Source: Lentinula raphanica
Lineage: Eukaryota > Basidiomycota > Agaricomycetes > Agaricales > Omphalotaceae
DNA length: 64,000 nucleotides
NCBI GenBank assembly: GCA_027919835.1
Contig: JANVFP010000005.1
Span: 310,001-374,000, forward strand
Reading direction: 5' to 3'
Shown here: positions 53,955 to 64,000 of the stretch, piece by piece
Layout of the letters: each line of letters starts with the position of its first letter
Position numbering within the stretch: position 1 is the stretch's first letter
Notes under the pieces: generated by a model
Databases searched by the model: none
The model's input: the letters and a program-made list of their open reading frames with translations, nothing else
What the model was told of the DNA's origin: nothing
Position numbers and translations under genes: made by a program

Positions 53955-55186
53955 ATGAGCTTTTGCGAACATTGTGTCAAGGGTGAGTGTATATGCTAAA
54001 AAATGTTCCTTAACACTCGATTTCTCATTCTGAACGCGTTCTTTGCCTGTTGGGCTACATCTTAGGCGTCACCCACGAAGGAGAACCCCAAGGTATGCTT
54101 CAATCATCCCCGGATTTCCAGCAACATTCCTACCAGGTTTCATAACAGGAAAATGGGAAGAAATCAACGGTGTCAACTCCTACATCGCCACTCCATCGAA
54201 AGATTATCCCAAAGACAAAGTCCTCATCTTCCTCACTGATGCCTTTGGCCCTCAACTTGTGAACAACCGCGTCAGTACTCTAACAAACAAGACTTGGCGT
54301 CGAACATTGAAGACTGAATTCCATCTGCCATCGTGTAGCTCCTCGTGGACGATTTTGCCGCGAATGGATTCAAGGTACGTACCAACTGCCAGAATTCCAA
54401 GCCTGGGTTGAGGATACTCAACGACTCGTATCGTAGACCGTGATGCCTGACATCTTCAGCGGAGACGCAGCTCCTGTCACTGCTTTCAAGCCTGGTGTAA
54501 GAACCTTCCAAATCGATCTCCTTCTTGCTCTGTATCTCACTCTGGCTGGATGTTCTCTTTTTCCACTGGCCATCTAGAGCACATTCAACTTGGGCGAATG
54601 GTTCAAATCTCATGGACCCGAACAAACTCGTCCTCTGATTGACAAAACCATCGAAGGTTTGAAGAAAGAGGGTGTTACGTCGTTTGGTGTGTTGGGGTAT
54701 TGTTTCGGAGGTATGGGTTTTTCTTAGCTCTACATCTTAACGCGAAACTACAATGTTGCATTCATTGACTCTATCTCCTTACCTTTAGGCCGTTATGCAT
54801 TCGACCTCGCTTTTGATGGCATCCCAAAAGCTGTCGCAGTCGCGCATCCTTCGTTGTTGAAAATACCCGACGATCTTGAAGTACGTCTTGTATCATATAC
54901 ATCGATTCCGGTAAGGAAAACATTCCCACAGAACTTCGCCTCCAAAGCTACAGCCCCATTACTCATCAACAGCTGTACCACCGACCCTCAGTTCCCATTA
55001 GAATCCCAGGCCAAAGCCGACGAGATTCTCGGCGACGGCAAGTACGCTCCTGGGTACAAGCGCGAGTATTTCGAAGGGTGCACGCATGGGTTCGCTGTAC
55101 GCGGGGATATGAGCGATCCGAAAGTCAAGGCGGGCAAAGAGGGAGCGTTCAAGGCGAGTGTGGAGTGGATGATTAGGTATCTGTAG
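53955..55186 (+). CDS. Dienelactone hydrolase family protein (copy 2)
   Basis: Same exon layout as copy 1: a 28-nt first exon (MSFCEHCVKG), a 27-nt second exon (VTHEGEPQ), then KWEEINGVNSYIATPS, FLTDAFGPQLVNNR, VMPDIFSGDAAPV, SFGVLGYCFGG (nucleophile Cys), RYAFDLAFDGIPKAVAVAHPSL, INSCTTDPQFP (Asp) and EGCTHGFAVRGD (His), ending EWMIRYL. The Cys-Asp-His triad is complete. Copies 1 and 2 are 21 kb apart and clearly paralogous. Cytosolic alpha/beta hydrolase; ester or lactone substrate not determined. Confidence 0.87.
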
Positions 55187-56183
55187 GCTGTAGGTCAGGA
55201 ATCTGGATCAAATGCTGGAAGAGAGAGGTTGGTGTCTAGGAAGCAGACTCGGAGTGTAGTGAGGATTCCGGAGTTGTACAGCCTTAGCGATCTCGTCTGC
55301 GTTGAAACGATCATTTTTTCTTTCCTGCTCGAAACTACGAGTGCTTCAAGTTCATGCTACAGTGACATCTTCCCGTCTACCCCTTGTTGGCGTCTTGTTC
55401 AATATGATTATACGTGCGTTTTGATTCGTCGTTCTGATATAATCCTTTCTGACAACACTCACTAGTTACTTACCGAGGTCCATAACTTTTGGTCTCTTGC
55501 ACTCGGTCACGGATCCCCGCGAATGACCTTGCAGTTGAGAGCACCTTTTGGAGACAGAAATGAACAGTTAGAGGCGCATATATTCAGGACCTGGACTATT
55601 TGACGTTCCCGTATGAGTTGATGGAAAGAGCGCGCTGAGCGCTCGATTATTCGGCCTTTGTAACGCTGCTCTGGCTTGGAAACCGAACGTTATAGGTTCC
55701 ACAGAACTATGCTCTCCACCGGCACAGTCTACAGGGAGGCTAAAGTCAAAAACCCGAACCCGGGTTGAATCATATACTTACTGAAGAGTTTATCCAAGGC
55801 ATGTAGGTTCTCGAGGATCACCGGCTCTATGCAACGCCAACTTACCATCCATAGCCACACACGTCCAATTTGAAGAAAACTACGGCACTAGACGAATTCC
55901 GGTTCTCTGCGCGCTCGTGAGTTCTCGACATGCCCTTGACTCGCCCTCCGGACGTTTACTTCTTCGCAAAGCTATGTCTCGAACATCACGACGGGGACCA
56001 TCTTCTCTATACCCATTCATTCAAACTAATTTACTAAACCTATAAATTGTGGAGTTCCAACGTCGGGAGGGATTTCTCCACTACTCACCGAGTTGATCTC
56101 AGGTAGTCACCTTTGTCGAAGTTGACCTTCGAGCTCTCGTATATATACGCAGTTGCTTTTCTCGCTGTCGATCTCATCTCGCC
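55187..56183. other. Intergenic, GH26-like gene promoter
   Basis: 997 bases with no gene. A TATA-like TATATATACGC lies near 56143, about 40 bases before the next start codon. Confidence 0.5.
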
Positions 56184-57656
56184 ATGAAATTCCTTCTTGC
56201 AGCTACGACTATTTTGCTTGCTTTCGCAGGGATCTCTCGAGTCAGCACGGTATGCTATTTTCTCCTTGCACTTGAATTACCTTTGGTTAATTGACATTAT
56301 TGTCCAGGCTCCTATCCCTTACCGGAGAGCTACATACATGCTTGGTGATCGTGATCGTGATTCCACAAGCATGGACAGTGGCAGTTCAGACTTTAGTTCA
56401 GACAGCTCAAGTGCGGGCAATAGCCCAGACTCGGACAGCAGCTCAAACAGCACAAGCACGGGCAATAGCACAGACTCTAGCAGTTCAAACAGCACAAGCA
56501 CGGGCAATAGCACAGACAGCAGTTCAAACTCCACGTCCTCTTCGAATAGCACTTCTTCAGGCGGACTCGGTCTACCTTCTGACGGATTGAAGACCAAGAA
56601 CGGCGTACCGTTTGGCTTTCTTCCCGATGTTTCTGCCCAGGCCACGATGGCAGAAATCAACAAAGCGGTCGGAATGAGCCCCGCTAGCACGTTAGTAACA
56701 TGCTCTTCACCTTACCCCAACCTTCCCCATCGTATATGCGCTCATGCTAAAACTGACTCTTTCCCGACCCGACAGATACGGGTGGTACGCTCAGATCACC
56801 GGCGACAGCTGGGATGGCTCGCAGTTGCTCAGTCAGAAACAAGACATCATCGATTCCAAGGCCGTGTTCATTCCTGCAGTCATGCCTACTGTGGACATGA
56901 GCGCGATCACGTCCGATGTTGCCAAACAGGTGGCGAGCGTCCTCAAGCAGTTCACGGATGAAGGTGTGGAAGTCTGGCTTCGGTTCGCTCATGAAGTCAA
57001 CTACTACATCAGTTCGGGTACTTATCACGGGAGTTAGTACTTGTCTTCTTCCGTCCTTAGCATCCCCCTCACTATGAATTCATCTTTTTATTACAGATGT
57101 CGACTCGTACCAAACCGCCTGGGCAAACGTCGCTGAGGCCGTCAAGGATAATCCCAAGATTAAGATGTTCTGGTGTCCCAACTGGGCCGATGCTTCTTCG
57201 CTGGAACAATGGTTCCCCAAGGATGCATCCACGGTAGACATTGTCGGCATGGATGCGTATCCCCAATCGCAGCAGAGCTTCGACGATGTCTATGGTTCGT
57301 TCTATGATGCATTCGCGAAGAAGAACAATATTCCGTTTGCCATTGGTGAAACTGGGCCAGGGAAAGGCGATGACAGCTTGAAGGAGTACTGGTTAAAGCA
57401 GATCGCCGAGGTGGACGTCCAGGATAAGTACCCTCTCTACATCGCAGGCTGTTGGTGAGTGACTACATTCGACATGATTGACCAAACACGATCTCTGATA
57501 TGATTTCAGGTTTGAATATTATAAGGGATTTGATTTCAGGGTAAATATCTTTCCTACGATGAGAAGATGTGCTCTTAGAAAACTGATACCACTTAGATCA
57601 TCATGGATCAATCCTCGAGCATTGTGGCCGAGTCCAAAGGTGAATTCCAATCCTAG
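56184..57656 (+). CDS. Secreted GH26-like beta-mannanase
   Basis: Six exons (56184-56249, 56308-56690, 56776-57032, 57097-57454, 57510-57540, 57597-57656) give 384 residues. Signal peptide (MKFLLAATTILLAFAG), then a low-complexity Ser/Asn/Thr/Asp segment (about 35-110) built from SSNSTSTGNS-type repeats, then a TIM-barrel-like catalytic part: YGWYAQI, VWLRFAHEVNYY (acid/base Glu at about 222), FWCPNWA, VDIVGMDAYPQS, FAIGETGPG (nucleophile Glu at about 319), FEYYKGFDFR. The RFAHEVN and IGETG pattern fits the GH26 side of clan GH-A. Predicted extracellular hydrolysis of mannan or a related beta-glycan; other GH26 specificities remain possible. The N-terminal repeat is probably O-glycosylated. 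Confidence 0.75.
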
Positions 57657-57990
57657 GTATTCCATCGTCACACTAGTTTCATGTTTTATATTATTTATTG
57701 CGCGCCCGGTCTTCCCGGTGCACGTCCTACCCTCCTTGAACACCCCAATGATTTGTGTCAAACTCTCATAACATTCTTTGCTGAATATTTGCTGGAAACA
57801 TATGATCACAAAAGGATTCACGAAAATAACGAACAGCGAGTCTTCCGAGTGAATTGTTCCAAAAAAATACAACATGAAACCCATATACATCCAATCTAGT
57901 AAAAACATACACGCTCAGCAAGAGCACTGTGTATAACGCGAGCTACAAAAGTGTTTTCCTAATGCTACAGGTACATACAAGATATGTCCA
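57657..57990. other. Convergent 3' intergenic region
   Basis: 334 bases between the GH26-like gene stop and the PKS stop. Nothing seen. Confidence 0.5.
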
Positions 57991-60900
57991 CTAAAGAGAG
58001 TCCAGATATTTACATGCCTGTATCAGTTTGGCAGATACGAAGGCGATCTATCATAAGAGGGTGATAAATGTGAATATTAAGACGCGAGAATAACGTGAGC
58101 AACGTACATTGGCATTATCGAAGGCTTGGAAATGATGACCAGGAATGTCCCAAACTTTGACTGAGCTCGACAATGTGCTCCAACCTGTTACGACGTTCGT
58201 CGAGTCAGAACGATCCGCGAGCCACATGGGAATGTCTGTGACACCCTCGACAGCATAGCCCGATTCAGAGCGTAGAAAGCCGATGGGTGGGCAGACGCCC
58301 TTCGTTTCATGTGGATCATAGGCAGACAGTAGTTGAGCATTCATAGCAAACTGTTTCTGAACGAGTTTCCCGATCTCAACAGGGCCTGTTTTACGGTCAT
58401 ATTTGGCGATAGTCTTGATGAGAGTGTCGGATAAGGGAACATGTCCGATTGGGTTCGGTGCGTCGATGAGTATGATTCCTTTGGTATTTATACCTCGTTT
58501 AGCCAGCTGAAGAGCGACTTCATATGCTACGACACCACCGAAAGACCATCCTGTAATTGATCATCAGACAACAATATCCTCCAGAACTCAAAACAAACCC
58601 ACCACCCAACAGAATGGTCTTGGGAGACAATGCAGAGATATGATCAGCATACGACGTTGCCATGTCCTTTATACTATTCCAAGGCAGTGCAAGTAGGAAC
58701 TTGGGATTGTAAATTGCCCAGACATCGCGATGCAGAGATTCAACTTTATCATAATAGTTGACCAGGCCGCTCCCATCGTGGATGAAGAATATCGGTGTAT
58801 TCATTCGACTATCGGTTTGCACTCGCACAGGGTTTGTCCCGAGTCGAAGAGTGCCAATCAGACGCGCTTGAACGGCCTCCTTCGGCGGTGATTGTAACAC
58901 GAACGATCGGCGCTGTATAGGACCAGGGCGAAAATGTGCTTGGATAGCAGCCACAGTACGGCAGTGGCGAAGAAAGTCGTTGGGAAGTTGACGACCAAAG
59001 TGAATTTGCAAAGCATGAAGCACTTCGATTGAGGCCAACGAGTCGAGGCCGAGGGTCTCAAGATCGGTATCGTCCTCAAACGTCTCCGATATACTAAGCG
59101 CAGTACTGATGATTTTCTTGACATCGAAGTAACCCTCCGCACGTGGCGCCACGCCTTCGAGCAGCCCATCTTCGGTGACCAGAGTGCTAGTAGGCGAGGA
59201 CGGTTCACTCTCCGCACACGTCGTACTGGGTGCGACGATAGTCAGAGGTGGAGGATTTCCAAGGCCCAGAACTGAGGAACATTTTCGCACAATATCTGCA
59301 ACTGTCCTACAAGAATACAGGGTTTGCAGTTCTAAATGAATCTTTGACGAAAGAAACTGCAATTTGCCGGATAACTCTATCAGCATCAAGGAATCGATGC
59401 CAAGGCTATCCAGTGCAGTATCAATAGTGACCTGCTCGCGTGGCACGCCACAGGTTTCGGCGATAGCGTCAAGTACTCGTGAACGTAGTTCTCCGACTAC
59501 ATTGACGAAATTCGGGGGAGAGCTATGGGAACGAGCTCGGGAATGTATAGGGGGTTGATTCAGCACAGGCAAAGGATTTGATGCTTGTACTTGTCCCGAT
59601 GTGGCTGCAAGAGAAAGCGCCTTCCGGAGGGAGTCCAAAACCATCTGGCGGAAGACGACACCTTTCAAGGTAGCAACAACTTCGGAGGAGTCGCCGCCTT
59701 TGAGAGCAGAAACATTGAAAGACAGAGTCCGATTATCTAACCAAACGCCCTCACAATGTACTGAATATGTTGCATTGTCGTCGAGAGCAGCAGCCAACAC
59801 AGAGAACGAACCGATTTCGGAACAGATGAAAACATCCCCAGCATTGAAGCTCGAATTGCTTCCTGATCCATCAAAAGACTGTCTTTTTCCTTGTAGATTA
59901 GCAATGAAGCCTGGTAATTGAAGCAAAGTATCGAGTAACACAGGATGAGCGGTGAACGAGCCTGAATAGTGGCTGGAAGGGAGGCGAATAGACGCCCAGC
60001 CTTGGAAATCATTGGGAACAACCAACAGGGATTGCATGGTATGATACTCCTCTGCGTAGTGAACAACGCTCGGGAAAACTACCTCGTATGTAGTTCGTGC
60101 CAAAAAAACCTCTGCTTTGACCGAAGGGCTCTTGATATACGAGATGCTTTCCGTGAGTGCTGGAAGGATTTGGCAAAATTCGGCAGTACAGTCCGGAATA
60201 GGTTTTAACAAGTATTCACCCCTCACATGCATGACCAGTTCCTTTGATGATTCCGAATCGATTCGAGAACTGATCGAATAACAGCCGCGACCGTCCTCGA
60301 GGGCAATTCTGGTTACGATCGTGCGAGGCACATCCTCTTTATATACTAAACCCTTGACGAAGTGCGTGGAGACGATCTGAACAAGGCTTTCTTTGGCGAA
60401 CTGATCTCTATGCCGAACGGAAAGCTCCACGGATGACAAAATGATCTCGATAAAGACGGAAGCAGGACATAGAGGCAAACCGCCAACTCGATGTCCGAGA
60501 ATCAGGTCTGATAGATGTGAAATGGGAGTCTCAAAGGTCGCCACGTATCCGTTGTCCGAGCATGGATATTGTGTCCATCTGTGTAAAAGGGTGAATCCCA
60601 GACCGGGACTTGTTCGATGAGACTTGGGAGTCAATGAAGAAGCTTCTTCGTACGGGACCCAGTATTTAGAGGTTGCGAACGGATACGACGGTAGAGAGAT
60701 GCATCGAGAATGAGGTAGATGGGAAAAGAAATTTCGTCGCTGCAACGATACGTCTGCGGCTGCAAGAGTGCACAGGGTAGAACCAAGAGTCATCCATGAA
60801 TCGTGGTCCCGCTTGAGAGATGAAACGAGGATCGCATTCGGTGTGAATGAGTTGTGGGTTTTGAGCATAGGCAGGCACGTAGGATGAGGCCCAATCTCCA

Positions 60901-63900
60901 ACCAGACATCGTCAGAAAGACCATATGCATCATTGAGGGCACGAACTCCATCGTCGAATTGCACAGGATGAGAGCAATGCTTCGCAAAATAGTCCGGATT
61001 GAAGAAACAAGAATCTCCAGGTCGTACGACGGATCCATCCACATTGGAAGCAATTGGAAGGTTGGGAGCTCGAATTTCGATCCTCTGTGCGATCGGGGTG
61101 AGTGCTTTCGCACAGGAGGACATGACAACGCTGTGATATCCGTATGGAACGGCAAGCATCTTACTCCTACACCTTTTCGTGATATCGAGAAAGAACTTGA
61201 ATTTTGCAAGCGCCTCTACAGGACCAGAAACAACGCAATCATTTGGACCGTTGTAGCAAGATATCGCAAGGTCATGGTTGTCAGACGTTCCCAACAGATG
61301 CTTGACCAAGCCAGGGTGAAGATTTACCGCCAACATTCCGGTTGACCCAAGTTCGCATGTCTGCAACATCAGTCGAACACGGTGAGCGACCAAAGTCAAA
61401 GCGTCCCTCAAGCTCAATACACCTGCGAAAACCAGAGCAGTATATTCACCAAGACTATAAAGCCGATAATTAGACGAGGAAAACGACGAACATTCAAACG
61501 AACCTGTGCCCAATCAAGGCTGTCGGAACAAGACCCCAGAACATCCATAATTTACCAAGCGCATACTCCAAAGAAAATATGGCGGCTTGATATGCTTCTA
61601 TCTGCTCGGAATCTGACAAAATACCTTCATTTTCCAGAATGATGGGAAGGATACCTGGAAAACCCAGGGCGACGAGGATAGCGTGACACTCGTCGATATG
61701 ATACTTGAACAAAGGTGACGTGTCATACAGGGTTCGTCCCATTCCCAGATATTGCGAAGATTGACCTGAGAATACAAATACGACTCTCCGAGCAGGCTGA
61801 GTGGAGGAAGGAACGACAGGGGCTTTGCGTAGGTCATCTATCAGTTGGGTACGCTCTGACGCGACTACCGTTAAGCGATACGGGTATAGCTGTCTCCGAG
61901 CGGTCATGGAGTACGCTATATCGGCCAGAGGAACGCATCCACTTTCTTCACTTTGAAGCCAGTCAACGTACTTCAGACGAAGTTTCTCAAGAGCATGTTC
62001 ATCTTTGGCTGACACAAGAAAGACAAGAGCATGCCCGAATGGTTCCGAAGACCTCTGAGCATACTCCTCCAAAACTAGAGCTGCATTAGATCCAGCGGCT
62101 CCGAAGTTGTTGAGAAAAGCCGCTCTGCACGAGCCTGGATGCGAGGGTTTCCAAACAGTCGCGCGACGAGGAATGACAGTACTGTCGTTCTCTAGTGGTT
62201 CCACTGAGGGATTGAGGGTTACGAAGGAGGCTTGGGAAGGGATCGTACGATGCTTGAACATTAGGAGTAGCTTCGCTAACCCTGCGGCTCCTGAAGCAGC
62301 CTCAAGGTGACCAATGTTCCCCTTCACGCTTGTAACGTAGAGCGGGTTCTGTGGAGTACGGCCGGCAGCGAAGACTTGACGGATGCTAGCCAGCTCATTG
62401 ACGTCTCCCGCCTGGGTGCCCGTTCCGTGTGCCTCGACGACATTGACCTGAGAAGGACGGATGGCGGCATTACGAAGTACGCGTTCGAAGAGGGCTACTT
62501 GAGTGGGAGCGTGAGGATGAGTGATAGAGTGAGCTAAACCACTCTGATTAAGCTCGATCCCTCGTATCACGCCATAGATGTTATCATTCTCAGCAATAGC
62601 ATCGGAGAGCCGTTTGAGTACAAAAAGGCCACAGCCCTCTCCTCTAGAATATCCATCGGCGGCGGCATCGAAAGCTTTGGATTGACCGGTCGGACTGAGG
62701 AAGTGCCCGCGATCTAAGCCCACGAACATCTGTCGAGATGTTAGCGGATTTTCTCCTTCTGCGAGTGGGACAGTTCAAGACTCACATCGGGGCTTGTGAT
62801 GACATTAACACCACCGACTAATGCCGATCTACAATCTCCGTTCATGAGAGCACGGGCACCTTGATAGATGGCGGAAAGTGAGGAGGAGCATGCCGTGTCG
62901 ACCACCATGGAAGGTCCACTCCACCCCATTGCATAAGATATACGACCACTCAAATAGGAAGAAAGGGTTCCTAATGTAGCATATATCAGATACCGTCACT
63001 AGATCCATGCAGAAGCTCACCTGTGCTATAATATACGTCAATATCACCTCGAAGATTTTGCACATAGTCGTTGGTAGATGCACCGATATAACAGCCAAAC
63101 GTGCTAGGCTCGAAGGACGAAGTCGTGCCCGGAACATATCCAGAATCCTCCAGTGCTTCGTATGCGGTGTGAAGAAGGATCCTTTGCTGAGGGTCCATGC
63201 TTTTTGCTTCTCTAGGACTGATCTTGAAAAAGCGATTGTCAAATTCGTCCGCTCCCTCTATGAAGTTGCCTGTTCTTGCTTTCATTTGACGATTGGTGCC
63301 CTCGTAGTTTTCAATGCTGAAACGATGGCTAGGAATCTATCGCGAACAAAAAGCTTACACTCAGCGCGCGAAACGTAACGATCGAAACGTCATACCTCTG
63401 AAATAGTGTTGATTCTGTTCTGGATAACCTCCCAGAGCTTACTGACGTTGACTGCACCAGGCATGTTCACAGCCATTCCGACGATAGCAATCGGCTCTTG
63501 CGTGGGGTTCTCGACAAACTGATCTTGAGTCTCGGCGCATACGTCGCGGAGCTGTATGTTTGCTGAACGACAGGATTTCTCGATAGTCCGTGCTACACCA
63601 AGGCCCGGTCCGAAGTTGAGCAGTAGCACATCTGTCGCAGGTAAACATTGGGAGACTTGTGTCGTAACAAGGTCCCACCGGACGGGCTCGACGATCAACA
63701 TATCTACCACTCGTTGGACCAGCGAGCAGCCGAACGGGATAGATGAATCCAATAACGCAGCATCTGAAGTCGAACGCACAGGAACGCGCAAATGATGCAA
63801 CTCCGGAAAGCGAATATTCCGGTCTACGACGTCAGAAAGGATCTGGTCGCGGGCCTTTCGCAAATGGACCGGTGAATGATAGAGAGTATCGACAGTCGTT

Positions 63901-64000
63901 TGATGGACGACTACAGACGGAAAGGTACGGCAAACACTTCCAGTAAAGTCGGCAAGAACTGGAGGAGGGCCCGAGACCGTCACACAACAGTCATCCATAA
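57991..64000 (-). CDS. Non-reducing polyketide synthase, SAT-KS-MAT-PT-ACP-ACP-TE, 5' partial
   Basis: Runs in from the right edge. Domains on the minus strand: C-terminal part of SAT (to about 63500); KS with [14 protein letters not shown] (Cys), VEAHGTGT and [12 protein letters not shown] (His) to about 62080; MAT with [14 protein letters not shown] and GHSLGEYTA (Ser codon split by an intron near 61495-61513); PT with the catalytic His in [14 protein letters not shown] and Asp in [10 protein letters not shown]; two ACPs (LGIDSLM near 59390, LGLDSLAS near 59040); TE with [15 protein letters not shown] (Ser) and GHHFQAF (His). The last exon ends QACKYLDSL at 57991. No KR, DH, ER or methyltransferase domain is seen. 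Such enzymes make aromatic polyketides; in basidiomycetes orsellinic acid is the known product type. The SAT active-site half lies outside the window. Confidence 0.93.

Overview
This is a stretch of nuclear DNA from a basidiomycete, very probably an Agaricomycete mushroom-forming fungus. Genes are dense and split by many 45-70 nt GT-AG introns. The gene set also fits: an AA9 cellulose monooxygenase with a CBM1, an NR-PKS with two ACPs, a DUF6589/RecQ-like helicase pair, and many small secreted proteins. The species cannot be named from sequence alone.

Left part (1-16.4 kb): a partial acidic multi-pass membrane protein, a small single-pass protein, a D-galactonate dehydratase, an SRRM1-type PWI/SR splicing factor, a CBM1-tagged AA9 LPMO, the p24 cargo receptor ERV25 and the complex I subunit NDUFS5. 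Among them are two paralogous secreted proteins (A and B) that carry kinase-fold motifs. A third paralog (C) is at 33.3-34.6 kb.

Middle (16.5-34.6 kb): an intact Ty1/copia retrotransposon with identical 319-bp LTRs and a 5-bp target duplication lies 204 bp upstream of secreted gene B. Next come a stretch of duplicated fragments (including a broken 5' copy of NDUFS5), a cytochrome P450 whose tail and 3' flank were tandemly duplicated, a cysteine-rich secreted protein with a Kex2-like site, a CorA-type Mg2+ transporter, and a dienelactone hydrolase divergent from kinase-like gene C.

Tandem array (35.4-51.5 kb): a unit of about 4.3 kb, holding one secreted-protein gene (SSP) and one unrecognised multi-exon gene (X), is present as two full copies and one partial copy. 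The second SSP copy is split by a 5.87-kb DNA element. That element carries two convergent genes, a DUF6589 protein and a RecQ-like helicase. It has 58-bp imperfect inverted repeats and is flanked by a 10-bp palindromic direct repeat. Removing the element rejoins the SSP reading frame. The kinase-like and SSP families, though unrelated in protein sequence, share a 14-bp palindrome just upstream of their start codons.

Right part (51.8-64 kb): a gene resembling only the N-terminal and membrane part of KRE6/SKN1 (apparently lacking its catalytic domain), a second dienelactone hydrolase, a GH26-like secreted mannanase, and a non-reducing polyketide synthase (SAT-KS-MAT-PT-ACP-ACP-TE) that runs off the window end.

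Exon boundaries were derived by hand from splice consensus and reading-frame continuity. Where I give a complete exon list, the phases add up.
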